Shown: piece after piece, positions 54,718 to 63,370 of the stretch
Layout: each line of letters starts with the position of its first letter
Position numbering within the stretch: the first letter of the stretch is position 1
Origin: RHKX01 sp963839535
GTDB taxonomy: Bacteria; Actinomycetota; Thermoleophilia; Solirubrobacterales; 70-9
Direction: 5' to 3'
NCBI GenBank assembly: GCA_963839535.1
Contig: CAWIVF010000011.1
Location: 1-64,000, forward strand
Length of the DNA stretch: 64,000 nt
Notes under the pieces: generated by a model
What the model was told of the DNA's origin: nothing
The model's database searches: none
The model's input: only the letters and a program-made list of their open reading frames with translations
Made by a program: the position numbers and the translations under genes

Positions 54718-54951
54718 ATGGAGGACGACGCCTCAGTCGAACGGCAGCGTGAGGCCGAGCGCCGCGCGAGCGAGCGCATGATGCTGCTGCTGACCGGCCA
54801 CCTGACGACCGAGGGCGGCTCCTTCCTGATCGGGGCCGGTGCGGTGCTCCTGTTCGGTCTCGCCTACCCGCTCGTCGGGGTCTGGTCGCTGCTCGCGTTC
54901 CCACTCGTGTTCCTCGTGGCGGTGCTGGCGAAGATCAAGCACCAGGCCTAG
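54718..54951 (+). CDS. small 2TM-domain protein
   Basis: 77 residues from ATG 54718; a GTG at 54694 in the same frame is possible. A charged helical head (SVERQREAERRASERM) precedes two TM helices (FLIGAGAVLLFGLAYPLVGV and LLAFPLVFLVAVLAKI), the arrangement of the 2TM small-protein family. No catalytic residues. Followed by a strong terminator at 55052. Function unknown. Confidence 0.7.
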   Translation: MEDDASVERQREAERRASERMMLLLTGHLTTEGGSFLIGAGAVLLFGLAYPLVGVWSLLAFPLVFLVAVLAKIKHQA

Positions 54952-55051
54952 AGCGGGACCATCGAACTTCCGTTTACCGGACATTCGTCCAGGTTGCTCA
55001 AGGGCAAGGCTCCTGGGCCGATTGAGAGGTGGGGCGTTCAGTAGAGCGATT

Positions 55052-55079
55052 CGAAGGGCCCGCCACGGCGGGCCCTTCG
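55052..55079 (+). terminator. intrinsic terminator hairpin
   Basis: CGAAGGGCCCGCC pairs perfectly with GGCGGGCCCTTCG (13 bp as written, about 12 in a real hairpin), followed by TATTTCTT. It lies 100 bp after the 2TM gene, and the symmetric stem could also serve the minus-strand gene ending at 55113. Confidence 0.85.
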
Positions 55080-55112
55080 TATTTCTTCAATCGCTTCTGG
55101 TCAGCGAGGCGC

Positions 55113-55349
55113 TTAGCGGCGCTCGCGGACGACCTCCTCGCGCTGAACGGGCACATCGCGCTCGACCACCCGGTCGCCGCGGCGGCCGCGCCCGAACTCG
55201 AACATCAGCGCCAGCACGAGGCCGACGACGCCGGCGATCATCAGGATCAGCCCGATCGTCTCGAGGTCGATGCCGTCGACCGAATCGGCCACCGCATACC
55301 TGAGGATCGCTCCGATCGCTCCCAGCAATATCGCTCCACCAATCGTCAT
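55113..55349 (-). CDS. DUF6458-type small membrane protein
   Basis: 78 residues from ATG 55349, preceded by AAGGAGCATTGAA. Two TM helices (MTIGGAILLGAIGAILRYAV and IGLILMIAGVVGLVLALMF) flank the DSVDGIDLETIG loop, the DUF6458 pattern. The C-terminal tail is Arg/Glu-rich. Family common in actinobacteria; function unknown. It ends 34 bp from the shared terminator. Confidence 0.85.
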   Translation of the reverse strand: MTIGGAILLGAIGAILRYAVADSVDGIDLETIGLILMIAGVVGLVLALMFEFGRGRRGDRVVERDVPVQREEVVRERR

Positions 55350-55433
55350 TTCAATGCTCCTTTTTCGTGGTTGGGTCAAGAAAGACGGCGGGGGCGCCCG
55401 TCTCCGGACGCCCCCGCCGAACTCATCGCGTTC

Positions 55434-56342
55434 CTACTTCTCGCAGGAGTTCAGGGTGTCGGTGCCCGAGCCGCCGCGACAGCGGTCCTCACCGGGGCCG
55501 CCGGCGAGCCGGTCATCGCCCGCTCCGCCGCGGAGGCGGTCGCCGCGAGCCTGGCCGCGGACCTTGTCGTTGCCGGCCTGCCCGGCCATCCGGTCCTTGC
55601 CACCGGCGCCACGCATCACGTCGCGCCCGTCACCGGCCTTGACCAGGTCGGCTCCACGGCCGGCGCAGATCAGATCGTTGCCCTCACCGCTGTAGATCTC
55701 GTCGTCGCCACCACGGGCGAGGATGACATCGCGACCGTTGGTCCCCTTGAGAACATCGTCCCCGGAGGTGCCCACGATGGTCGCATCCACACCGGCACAG
55801 CTCGGGTCGTTTCCGCCCCCGCCGCCACCGGCTTTGACCTTGGTCGTCACGGTGTCGGTGTTGTTGGCCGCGTTCGGATCAGCGACGTCGCTGGTCACTT
55901 CGGCGGTGTTGGTGACCGTCCCGGCTTCAGTCGGCGTGACCTTGATCGTGATGGTCGCCTTCGAGCCACTGGCGTAGGGATCGGTGCCGTCGGCCACGAG
56001 GTTGTCGATCGTGCACGTCACCGTCCGCGCCTTGCGCTTGCAGGTGCCCTTGTTCGTGGTCACCGAGACGAAGTCGAGGCTCTTGGCGAGCGTGTCGGTG
56101 ACGACCACGTTCGTCGCGCTGTCGGGCCCGACGTTGAGTACGTCGAGCTCGTAGGTGAGCGTCTTCCCGACCACGACCGGGTCCGGCGAGTCGGTCTTGA
56201 CGATCGACACGTCGGCCGATGGCGGTGCCGGCAGCCCGGCCTCGGCGCCGGCGCCCGCGAACGCGAGCAGGCCGCAAACGGCCGCGCCCGTGCAGGCTGC
56301 TCCCAGCCTGCGACGTCCCATCCTCATTGAATTTCCGTTCAT
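55434..56342 (-). CDS. secreted protein with DUF11 domain and RTX-like calcium-binding repeats
   Basis: 302 residues. A signal peptide (GAAVCGLLAFAGAGAEA) is followed by a DUF11/CARDB-like Ig domain (ADVSIVKTDSPDPVVVGKTL, NVGPDSATNVVVTDTL, NTAEVTSDVADPNAANN). A Gly linker leads to about 100 residues of hemolysin-type nonapeptide repeats (GTSGDDVLKGTNGRDVILAR, GGAGDDRLAGGPGEDRCRG) that bind Ca2+ and form a beta-roll. Ends in LNSCEK. Export by Sec is likely; no type I secretion genes are near. Probably a surface protein. Confidence 0.9.
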   Translation of the reverse strand: MNGNSMRMGRRRLGAACTGAAVCGLLAFAGAGAEAGLPAPPSADVSIVKTDSPDPVVVGKTLTYELDVLNVGPDSATNVVVTDTLAKSLDFVSVTTNKGTCKRKARTVTCTIDNLVADGTDPYASGSKATITIKVTPTEAGTVTNTAEVTSDVADPNAANNTDTVTTKVKAGGGGGGNDPSCAGVDATIVGTSGDDVLKGTNGRDVILARGGDDEIYSGEGNDLICAGRGADLVKAGDGRDVMRGAGGKDRMAGQAGNDKVRGQARGDRLRGGAGDDRLAGGPGEDRCRGGSGTDTLNSCEK

Positions 56343-56596
56343 CTCACTCCCGCTTTCCCTGGTTGGCTGAGGCTTGACCGCGGCGCCCCCTGGCGCCCGG
56401 CAGCTCCCTCTTTCCTCCCGCTACAACGCGCGCGAGATGGATAGTCAGGGGCTACTACCCGGTTTCGCCGATCATCAAGCGGGCGGGATCGCGTTCGCGC
56501 CGGATAGGCCCTGACCTTTCCCGGGTCCGGGGCGTTTCATGGTCACTGCCGGACGATCCGGCAAACCGACATCGTCACTGGAGAAAGGATGGAGAC
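56343..56596. other. intergenic region, 254 bp
   Basis: No gene seen. It must hold the promoters of the two divergent genes (RTX-like protein and GlsB-type protein). A good ribosome site (GGATGGAG) lies before the latter. Confidence 0.4.
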
Positions 56597-56896
56597 ATGG
56601 GAATCCTGGGATTCATTCTGCTCGGCCTGCTTGCAGGCGCGATCGCCAAGGCGATCCTTCCGGGGGACGACCCGGGGGGACTGATCGTGACCACGCTGAT
56701 CGGGATCGCGGGAGCGCTCCTCGGTGGCCTGATCGCGAGCGCCCTGAACATCGGTGACCTGGACGAGTTCTTCGATGTGGGCACCTGGCTGATCGCCATC
56801 GCCGGTTCGCTGTTGCTGCTGCTGATCTACCGGCTCGTCGCCGGTCGCGATCATCACGCGACGCCCCGGCACCGCCCCGCGCGGCACCGCCTGTAA
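56597..56896 (+). CDS. GlsB/YeaQ/YmgE-family stress-response membrane protein
   Basis: 99 residues from ATG 56597 with GGATGGAG upstream. Three TM helices: MGILGFILLGLLAGAIAKAI, GLIVTTLIGIAGALLGGLIA and WLIAIAGSLLLLLIYRLV. The GxxxGLLAGxIAKxIxPGxxPGG opening is diagnostic for the transglycosylase-associated protein family. It is usually induced under stress; molecular role unclear. The C-terminus is His/Arg-rich. Confidence 0.92.
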   Translation: MGILGFILLGLLAGAIAKAILPGDDPGGLIVTTLIGIAGALLGGLIASALNIGDLDEFFDVGTWLIAIAGSLLLLLIYRLVAGRDHHATPRHRPARHRL

Positions 56897-56975
56897 ACCA
56901 CAACCCGGGAAGCGGGCGGCCGGTGGCAGTGCCCGGTCGCCCCGCTTCGCGGCGGACGAGGCAGGAGCCGGGCCC

Positions 56976-57377
56976 TCAGGCCAGCCGGCTTCTCCACACC
57001 GCCAGGATCGGAGGGGCTCCGAGCTCGATCGCGAGCAGCCCCAGCTGCGCCGGATTGGGCCGTCCCACCGTCGCCCACCCCGCCAGCCTCCCCGTGCCGG
57101 CGAGGAACAGCGCGCCGGCAAGCCCGTTGGCGGTCCTCGCGTCCCGGTCGACCCGGGGCGAGGCCGAGAGCATCAGCGCGCCATAGGCCACGTAGAACGC
57201 CGAGAAGAAGCGGAACTCGCTCTCGAGGACCGGGTCGGCCGCCTGGCTCAGGCCCGGGACCGAGCGAGCGCCGAACAGCATGCCGTGGAGCCCGGCCAGC
57301 GTCGCGACTGCTCCGCCGCCCGCGAAGGTGAGGCGAAGGGCTCGGGCCGAGGCGTCCTTTCGTCCACGCGGCGACAT
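56976..57377 (-). CDS. DUF4345-like membrane protein
   Basis: 133 residues. Four TM helices starting ALRLTFAGGGAVATLAGLHG, with FRFFSAFYVAYGALML and NGLAGALFLAGTGRLAGW. The ESExRFFSAxYxxYG segment is the DUF4345 hallmark. Function unknown. It is transcribed away from the pilin-like gene. Confidence 0.82.
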   Translation of the reverse strand: MSPRGRKDASARALRLTFAGGGAVATLAGLHGMLFGARSVPGLSQAADPVLESEFRFFSAFYVAYGALMLSASPRVDRDARTANGLAGALFLAGTGRLAGWATVGRPNPAQLGLLAIELGAPPILAVWRSRLA

Positions 57378-57679
57378 TTGTCCAGGTGCGAATCCCCCTT
57401 ACGTCCACCCGCCCAATCTAGCGCCGGCGGCGGGGCGGGACGCCGCCCATCGCCCGTGATTTCCCCGCTCCTGGGCCGAAAAGGCAGGGATCCCGCGCCC
57501 ATCCTTCACCGCTGGGTGGCATGGCTCATAGGGGCCACCCCCTAGACGGATGTTGGGGCCGCACCCAACTCGGCCTAAAGCGGCCCACCGGGGGGTCGAT
57601 AACCCATCTGTCAGAGCTCGCAGGACGAACGCCACCGATGGCAGCGATCTCGGCACCGAACAAGACCCCTGGAGGGAAC
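57378..57679. other. non-coding leader upstream of the pilin-like gene, 302 bp
   Basis: No gene found. It contains runs such as GGGGCCACCCCC and a GGAGGG ribosome site before the pilin start. Several GC-rich inverted repeats could fold, but I see no match to a known riboswitch core. Confidence 0.4.
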
Positions 57680-58126
57680 ATGCTGGAAAAACTTCGTACC
57701 CGCAGTCGCGAGGAGTCAGGGTTCACCCTGGTCGAGCTTCTCGTCGTCATGCTGATCCTCGGCATCCTGGCCGCGATCGCGATCCCCGCGTTCTTCAGCC
57801 AGCGTGACAAGGCCAAGGATTCCGACGCCAAGGCGCAGGCCAACAGCGCCCAGACGGCGATCGAGTCCTACGCGACCGACAACAACGGCTCCTACGCCGG
57901 CGCGACGCTTGCCAAGCTGCAGGCGATCGAGCCGACGATCAAGAGCACCGTTGCCGATGCCGACTCGCTGACGTCGAACACCTACACGGTGACGGCGACC
58001 TCGTCGACCGGCAACACGTTCTCGGTCACCGCGGGCAAGCACCGGGACAGTCACATACCCCTGCGACGTGAGCCGGCGGCAACGCCAACGCAGGGTGCCC
58101 GAGCTCCGGCTTACTGGAACCCGTAA
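57680..58126 (+). CDS. type IV pilin-like protein (prepilin)
   Basis: About 148 residues from ATG 57680 after GGAGGG. The prepilin motif is RSREESGFTLVELLVVMLIL: peptidase cleavage between G and F, Glu at +5 and a long hydrophobic helix. The head has a short-pilin look (AQTAIESYATDNNGSYAGAT). The final 30 codons contain several small indels that cancel out. In the other frames they read GTVTYPCDVSGGNANAGC and SSGYWNP to the same stop. It would be a type IV pilus or pseudopilus subunit; no assembly genes lie in the window. A terminator follows. Confidence 0.88.
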   Translation: MLEKLRTRSREESGFTLVELLVVMLILGILAAIAIPAFFSQRDKAKDSDAKAQANSAQTAIESYATDNNGSYAGATLAKLQAIEPTIKSTVADADSLTSNTYTVTATSSTGNTFSVTAGKHRDSHIPLRREPAATPTQGARAPAYWNP

Positions 58127-58164
58127 CCCTCTTGTAACGCCCCAAACTGCACAAGAGCAACGTC

Positions 58165-58194
58165 GCAACGCCGCGGGCCTCCCCGCGGCGTTGC
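58165..58194 (+). terminator. intrinsic terminator after the pilin gene
   Basis: GCAACGCCGCGGG and CCCGCGGCGTTGC form a perfect 13-bp stem with a 4-base loop, followed by TTCGTTG. It sits 38 bp after the pilin stop and lies between convergent genes. Confidence 0.85.
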
Positions 58195-58223
58195 TTCGTT
58201 GTGGGGCCGCTGCGGCCTCCGGA

Positions 58224-58508
58224 CTACTCCGGATCGGGTCGGACCAGGACCGTGTCGGCGACCGGGATGATCTCGTCGACCGGCAGGTCCGCGCGCCCCG
58301 CGTGATCCCGGATCGCCTCGGGGCTCGACGCCTGGTAGATGCAGACGGTGCCGACTGAGCCGCCATCCTCCTCGAGGACGTAGCTGCGGATCCAGCGGAT
58401 GTCGTCGGACATCTCCTCGTCGCCGACCCTGGTCGAACGCCCTGCGGCCTCCTGAAGGTCCTCCGGGGACCTCCAGCCGCTGCGCCGAAGGATCACGTAC
58501 GTGTCCAT
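58224..58508 (-). CDS. DUF4242 family protein
   Basis: 94 residues. The pattern DIRWIRSYVLEEDGGSVGTV with CIYQASSPEAIRDHAGRADL and PVDEIIPVADTV is typical of DUF4242, small cytosolic ferredoxin-like fold proteins, some of which bind nickel. The N-terminus MDTYVILRRSGWRSPEDL is also as expected. No neighbours point to a pathway. Function unknown. Confidence 0.88.
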   Translation of the reverse strand: MDTYVILRRSGWRSPEDLQEAAGRSTRVGDEEMSDDIRWIRSYVLEEDGGSVGTVCIYQASSPEAIRDHAGRADLPVDEIIPVADTVLVRPDPE

Positions 58509-58601
58509 GCTTCTCCTCTCGCGGTGGTCCCCGTTGTCCTACCGCCTGCGCACCACGGGTGTCAAGAAATGCCGGATACGGCGGACGGCTACGCTTCCGG
58601 A

Positions 58602-58865
58602 ATGGCGGGTCAGGAGACACCCATGAGCGAGGAGCAGGCCCGGGCCCTCTGCGCGAACCTGGCCGCGACACACGAGGACCGCGAGACGCACCGCTGGATC
58701 CCGCGCCCGGTCGAGGGCGGCTGGGAGGTCGTCAAGGTCAACCTCGCCCCGCCCCTGGATCACCTGCAGGCCGAGCAGCGCGCCGACGCGCGTCCATCGA
58801 CCGCGGACGACGTCCGGACCTCCTACGACCGCAACGTAGGCGGCCCCCACGTCGGCGGCTTCTGA
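58602..58865 (+). CDS. small uncharacterised soluble protein
   Basis: 87 residues from ATG 58602; ATG 58623 (MSEEQARALCANLAATHED) has a better spaced GGAG upstream and may be the real start. A compact N-terminal half (ETHRWIPRPVEGGWEVVKV) is followed by a Pro/Asp-rich tail. No family recognised. It lies before the convergent ctaE gene, 126 bp away. Confidence 0.6.
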   Translation: MAGQETPMSEEQARALCANLAATHEDRETHRWIPRPVEGGWEVVKVNLAPPLDHLQAEQRADARPSTADDVRTSYDRNVGGPHVGGF

Positions 58866-58991
58866 GTAACCCTCGCCGCGCCGCCACTGGCGAGTGCGGG
58901 AGGCGTCAGATCAAGGAAGAGTGGGCCGATGCGGCCAAGCGGGCCGTGAGGCCGCGCGATGACGCCGAGCTGGCGCCTCCCGCGCCGCCAG

Positions 58992-59621
58992 TTAGAGGAT
59001 GTAGACGGCGGTGTAGACGATGATCCACATCACGTCTACGAAGTGCCAGTAGATCCCCGGGACCTCGACGCCGAGGTGATCCTCGGCCTTCGTCCCGAAG
59101 TGGCCGCGCCAGGCGCGGATGTTGGCGAACGTGAGCAGCATCAGGCCGACGAAGACGTGGGCGCCGTGGAGGCCGGTGAGGCCGTAGAAGATCGAGCCGA
59201 AGGCGCCGTCGCGGGCGCTGAAGCCGATGTGGACGTACTCGTTGACCTGGATGAAGAGGAACGTCGCCCCCAGCAGCCAGGTCAGCATCAGGCCCATCTT
59301 CATCGCGTTGCGGTTGCCCTTGCGGGCGCCCTCGAGGGCCCAGTGGATCGTGAAGGAGGACGAGACGAGGATCGCGGTGTTGATGCCGGCGACCAGCTTC
59401 GGCAGCTCGAATCCCTCCGGCGGCCAGGCACCGGTCGGGTTGGAGACCTCGCGCAGGAAGAAGTAGGAGGCGAAGAACGCCCCGAACAGCATCGCCTCGG
59501 AGACGATGAAGAGCAGGATGCCGAGGGTCTGGCGGTCGATCTTCGACGACGCGTGCGCCTCGGGCGGCCCGTGGTGCTCGTGCCCGTGTGCCCCCGGAGC
59601 GGGGATCGCTGCCGATTCCAT
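58992..59621 (-). CDS. ctaE: cytochrome c oxidase subunit III
   Basis: 209 residues from ATG 59621. A His-rich head (GAHGHEHHGPPEAH) is followed by five TM helices of subunit III: LGILLFIVSEAMLFGAFFAS, LVAGINTAILVSSSFTIHWA, MGLMLTWLLGATFLFIQVNE, FYGLTGLHGAHVFVGLMLL and IYWHFVDVMWIIVYTAVYIL. The conserved Glu of TM2, the TGLHGAHV loop and the final YWHFVDxxW are all present. Its ATG shares one base with the stop of the Usp-like gene (TGATG). Last gene of the ctaC-ctaD-usp-ctaE operon. Confidence 0.96.
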   Translation of the reverse strand: MESAAIPAPGAHGHEHHGPPEAHASSKIDRQTLGILLFIVSEAMLFGAFFASYFFLREVSNPTGAWPPEGFELPKLVAGINTAILVSSSFTIHWALEGARKGNRNAMKMGLMLTWLLGATFLFIQVNEYVHIGFSARDGAFGSIFYGLTGLHGAHVFVGLMLLTFANIRAWRGHFGTKAEDHLGVEVPGIYWHFVDVMWIIVYTAVYIL

Positions 59622-60517
59622 CAGGAGGCCCCTCCGGTCGTGCCGGATCCGACCGACTCCCACTGCGGGGGCCGGGCCGTGCCGCCTTCGCCGCCCGACT
59701 CGAAGTGCTCGACGGGAAGGTCGGTGATTCCCTGCACGCGCTCGATCAGGCCGTCGGCAAGCCACTTGGACTGCTGGCCGGCGAACGTGGACACCAGGAT
59801 CTTGTCCACCCGGTAGTGCTCGACCGCGTTGCTCACCGCGGCGAAGGGCTCGGGGCTCATCGGCTGGCCGGTCGCGTCGATCTCCTCGCGGTACAGGGCT
59901 GCGAGGGTCGCGGCGAGGCGGTCGCACACCTCCTCGCGGGAGATCTCACCGGAGCTGGGCGAGATGAACGTGTAGCGGTGCGGGTCCTCGCGGTGGAGCG
60001 CGATCAGGTGGTCGACCAGGTCAGGTGCGTTGACCGTCTGCGTGGCGACGACGAGGGTGTGGGTGACGTCCCAGCGCACCGCGTCGTCCTCGATCCGCAC
60101 GGGGATGTGCTCGATCGGCATCGGGTAGCGCGACCGGGCCACCTCGATGAGGTCCTTGCGGGCGAAGCCGTAGCGCGACTCGGGAAGCGCCGAGATCAGG
60201 ACCTCGGAGGGACCGTAGGCGCGGATCGCGTCGTCGAGAGCCAGGGCGGGGTCCGGGTCGAAGATCGCGGCGGAGGACTCGATGCCGAAGCTGTGCAGGA
60301 CGTCCTGGGTGACCTCGACGCGGCTCAGCGCGGCGTCTCGCACCTCGTCGACGTCGACGATCTGACCGGCAACCGGCTGGTTCTGCGGAGCCGCGAGAGC
60401 GACGTGCTCGGCGCCCGCCTCGACCCGGCTGCGGATCGCCTCGAGCAGCTTGCGCCCGCCGGCCACCTCGTTGAGGAAGGCCAGCACGGTGCCGCCCGGA
60501 TGGGTGGCGGGGCTCAC
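59621..60517 (-). CDS. universal-stress-protein-like gene inside the oxidase operon
   Basis: 298 residues from GTG 60517. A Usp-like fold is suggested by HVALAAPQNQPVAGQ, FDPDPALALDDAIRAYGPSE, VLISALPESRYGFARKDLIE and a second half with VDKILVSTFAGQQSKWLADG and VQGITDLPVEHFESGG. It overlaps ctaD by 4 bp and ctaE by 1 bp, so it is translated with the oxidase. No TM segment. Whether it binds nucleotide or helps assembly is unknown; its position between subunits I and III is unusual. Confidence 0.75.
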   Translation of the reverse strand: MSPATHPGGTVLAFLNEVAGGRKLLEAIRSRVEAGAEHVALAAPQNQPVAGQIVDVDEVRDAALSRVEVTQDVLHSFGIESSAAIFDPDPALALDDAIRAYGPSEVLISALPESRYGFARKDLIEVARSRYPMPIEHIPVRIEDDAVRWDVTHTLVVATQTVNAPDLVDHLIALHREDPHRYTFISPSSGEISREEVCDRLAATLAALYREEIDATGQPMSPEPFAAVSNAVEHYRVDKILVSTFAGQQSKWLADGLIERVQGITDLPVEHFESGGEGGTARPPQWESVGSGTTGGAS

Positions 60518-62451
60518 GTGCCCCCTCCCCCGCCACCGCCGCCGCCACCTGCGGAGCCGGCCACGGCGGGCTCGGGGCCGCCGACGTGCGCGCCCTCACC
60601 GTGCATGATCGCGTGACGGGCGCCGGGGACGCCGAACTCGTAGGGGCCGCCGACCACGCGCGGGATCTCGTCGAAGTTGAAGATCGGAGGCGGCGAGGAG
60701 ACGAGCCACTCGATCGTCTTCGCCCGCCACGGGTTGTCGCCGGCCTTCGGGCCGTACTTCCAGCTGACGATCATGTTGTAGATGAAGATCAGCTGGGCGA
60801 CGCCGAGGATGAAGCTGAAGACGGTGATCACGAGGTTCCAGCTGCCGAACTGGGCCGCGTAGTCGGCCACACGGCGCGGCATCCCCTCCATCCCGATCCA
60901 GTGCATCGGGACGAACGTGCCGAGCATCCCGACCAGGGTGAGCCAGAAGTGCGCGCGTCCGAGCCGCTCGTCGTACATCCGCCCGGTCATCTTCGGGAAC
61001 CAGTGATAGATCCCGCAGAAGATCGTGAAGACGGAGCCGCCGAAGAGGACGAAGTGGATGTGGGCGACCACGAAGTAGGTGTCGGAGACGTGGATGTCGA
61101 TCGGGATCATGCCCAGCATCACGCCGCTGATCCCGCCGATCACGAACGTGACGATGAAGCCGAGCGCGAAGAGCATCGACGTCGATTCGATATGTAACTT
61201 CGAGTCGAAGAGGGTGCCCAGCCAGGAGAAGATCTTGATCCCGGTCGGCACCGCGATCAGCAGCGTCGTGATCATCATCGGCACGCGCAGCCAGCCGAAC
61301 ATGCCGGAGACGAACATGTGGTGCGCCCACACGGCGAACGCGAGCACGACGATGCCGAGCAGCGCCAGGGCCATCAGGCGATAGCCGAAGATCGTCTTGC
61401 GGGCGTGGGTGGAGATCACCTCGCTGACGATCCCGAAGCCCGGCAGCATCATGATGTAGACCGCCGGGTGCGAGTAGAACCAGAAGATGTGCTGGTAGCT
61501 GATCACGTCGCCACCGGCCGCAGCCTGGAAGAAGTTCGTGCCGATCGCGCGGTCGAAGAGGACCATGAACTGGACCCCGGCGATGAACGGCGTCGCGGCC
61601 ACGACGAGCAGCGAGGTCGAGAGGTTCGCCCAGACCAGCAGCGGCATCCGCCAGAAGTTCATGCCCGGCGCGCGCATGGTCACGATCGTGACCAGGAAGT
61701 TGAGGGCGGTCGCCACCGACGAGGCGCCCGCGAACTGCACGCCGAGGTTGAAGAACGACTGCCCGAGCGGGGCCCCGGTCGAGAGTGGCGCGTATCCCGT
61801 CCAGCCGGCGTCGAACGCGCCTCCGGGGACGAAGTAGCTGGCCAGGAAGAGCAGGCCCGCCATCGGCAGCATCCAGAACGAGAGCGCGTTGAGGCGCGGG
61901 AAAGCCATGTCCGGCGCGCCGATCATCAGCGGCAGGACGTAGTTCGCGAGCCCGGCGAAGACCGGGATCACGAACAGGAAGATCATGAACGCGGCGTGCG
62001 TCGAGAAGAGGCTGTTGAAGACGCCCGGGTCGACGATCTGGGTGCCGGGCTGAGCGAGCTCGGCGCGCATGATCATCGCCAGCAGGCCGCCGAGCAGGAA
62101 GAAGATGAACGTCGTGACGACGTACTGGACGCCGATGACCTTGTGGTCGGTGTTGAACTTGAAGTAGTCCCGCCAGCTGTGGGCGCCGTGCTGGGAGTGG
62201 TCGTCGGGGATCGTCGGCGCGCCGGCGGCCCAGCGGAACCAGTAGTCGAAGCAGCCGAGGCCGACCAGGAAGCCGAGCGGCGCGGTGATCGCCGGGACGA
62301 TGACGTGCGGGTAGCCGGTCTGCTCGGTCTGGATCAGGTCCAGACCGCTGATCGCGCGCAACGCGATGACCAGCCCGAACCCGAAGAGCCCGCCGATGAG
62401 CATCCCCAGGCCCGCCCTGGCCATTCCCGGTTCCCTAAGCGCTACTGGCAA
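60514..62451 (-). CDS. ctaD: cytochrome c oxidase subunit I (aa3, type A2)
   Basis: 645 residues. All metal ligands are present: low-spin heme His in STHAAFMIF, CuB His and crosslinked Tyr in YSHPAVYIMMLPGFG, the His pair in WAHHMF, and heme a3/heme a His in VVAHIHFVLFG. YSHPAVY, in place of GHPEVY, marks the A2 type with the YS pair instead of the D-channel Glu. K-channel Lys (PTGIKIFSW), D-channel Asp (GAPDMAFPRLN) and propionate Arg pair (GMPRR) are kept. An extra N-terminal region of about 100 residues carries two TM helices. The C-terminus is poly-Gly. Overlaps the Usp-like gene by 4 bp. Confidence 0.97.
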   Translation of the reverse strand: MPVALREPGMARAGLGMLIGGLFGFGLVIALRAISGLDLIQTEQTGYPHVIVPAITAPLGFLVGLGCFDYWFRWAAGAPTIPDDHSQHGAHSWRDYFKFNTDHKVIGVQYVVTTFIFFLLGGLLAMIMRAELAQPGTQIVDPGVFNSLFSTHAAFMIFLFVIPVFAGLANYVLPLMIGAPDMAFPRLNALSFWMLPMAGLLFLASYFVPGGAFDAGWTGYAPLSTGAPLGQSFFNLGVQFAGASSVATALNFLVTIVTMRAPGMNFWRMPLLVWANLSTSLLVVAATPFIAGVQFMVLFDRAIGTNFFQAAAGGDVISYQHIFWFYSHPAVYIMMLPGFGIVSEVISTHARKTIFGYRLMALALLGIVVLAFAVWAHHMFVSGMFGWLRVPMMITTLLIAVPTGIKIFSWLGTLFDSKLHIESTSMLFALGFIVTFVIGGISGVMLGMIPIDIHVSDTYFVVAHIHFVLFGGSVFTIFCGIYHWFPKMTGRMYDERLGRAHFWLTLVGMLGTFVPMHWIGMEGMPRRVADYAAQFGSWNLVITVFSFILGVAQLIFIYNMIVSWKYGPKAGDNPWRAKTIEWLVSSPPPIFNFDEIPRVVGGPYEFGVPGARHAIMHGEGAHVGGPEPAVAGSAGGGGGGGGGGT

Positions 62452-62472
62452 CTGTCCTGAAACCTCCTGCCG

Positions 62473-63291
62473 CTACTCGCCGGCGGCGTCGTCGAAGACT
62501 CCGGCACCGGCTCCGCCACCCGCGCCCGTGCTCAACAGATCCTCGGGGATCTCCGGCTGGTCCTTGATCCAATCGTCGAACTCCTGCTGCGACTCGACCA
62601 CGGCCGCCGCCCGCATCGTCGCATGTCCCCAACCGCAGAGCTCCGTGCAGACCACGTTGTAGGTGCCCTCGACGTTGGGCGTGACGCGAACCCTGTCGTC
62701 GATCTCCTCCTGCCCCTCGAGGGCCGCGCCGGGCACGAGGTCGCGCTTGATGCCCCACTCGGGCACCCAGAAGGAATGCAGCACGTCGAGCGCGTTCAGC
62801 TCGAGCTCGAGCTGGGTGTCGACCGGGACGTGGAGCTCGGTCGAGGTGACCCCCTGCTCGGGGTAGTCGAACCGCCAGGCGAACTGCTGAGCGGTGACCT
62901 TCACCTGCATCGTCTCCCCATCGGCGGCCTTGGCCTCGATGTCGTCGAGGACGATGGTCGCGTAGATCCCGAGCCCGATCACCATCAGCGTCGGGATCGC
63001 GGTCCAGATGATCTCCAGGCGGGTGTTGCCGTGGATCGGCTCGCCGTCGGACTCGTCGCCGGGCTTGGCCCGGTACTTCACGATGGCGTAGATCATCATC
63101 ACCATCACGACGCTGAAGACGAAGGCGCTGAGCACGATCGTGACGTTGAACATCGTCTCGATCGGGGCCTTCTCGACCGACGCGATCTCGCCCATCCACG
63201 AGATGTTGACCATGATCACCGAGATCACGATGGTCGCCAGAAGCGCCGCTCCGACGAGCTTCAGGAACGTTGTGCGGGACATGTCCTTCAT
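62473..63291 (-). CDS. ctaC: cytochrome c oxidase subunit II
   Basis: About 272 residues from ATG 63291; ATG 63282 is also possible. Three N-terminal hydrophobic stretches are followed by the cupredoxin domain with VTAQQFAWRFDYPEQG, LNALDVLHSFWVPEW and the complete CuA site VVCTELCGWGHATM (both Cys, Glu, His, Met). It accepts electrons from cytochrome c. First gene of the operon; the ctaD start is 21 bp downstream. The C-terminus is Gly/Ala-rich without a heme c domain. Confidence 0.96.
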   Translation of the reverse strand: MKDMSRTTFLKLVGAALLATIVISVIMVNISWMGEIASVEKAPIETMFNVTIVLSAFVFSVVMVMMIYAIVKYRAKPGDESDGEPIHGNTRLEIIWTAIPTLMVIGLGIYATIVLDDIEAKAADGETMQVKVTAQQFAWRFDYPEQGVTSTELHVPVDTQLELELNALDVLHSFWVPEWGIKRDLVPGAALEGQEEIDDRVRVTPNVEGTYNVVCTELCGWGHATMRAAAVVESQQEFDDWIKDQPEIPEDLLSTGAGGGAGAGVFDDAAGE

Positions 63292-63370
63292 GAGCCGCGG
63301 GCATTCTATTGAGTGAGCGGCGCGTGCATTGGCCGTGCCTCGGCACGGCTCCCAGCCACGGCTCGGGAGC

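Noticed and set aside
57378..57679. c-di-GMP riboswitch before the pilin gene
   Set aside because: The position is typical, but the conserved GEMM core could not be found.
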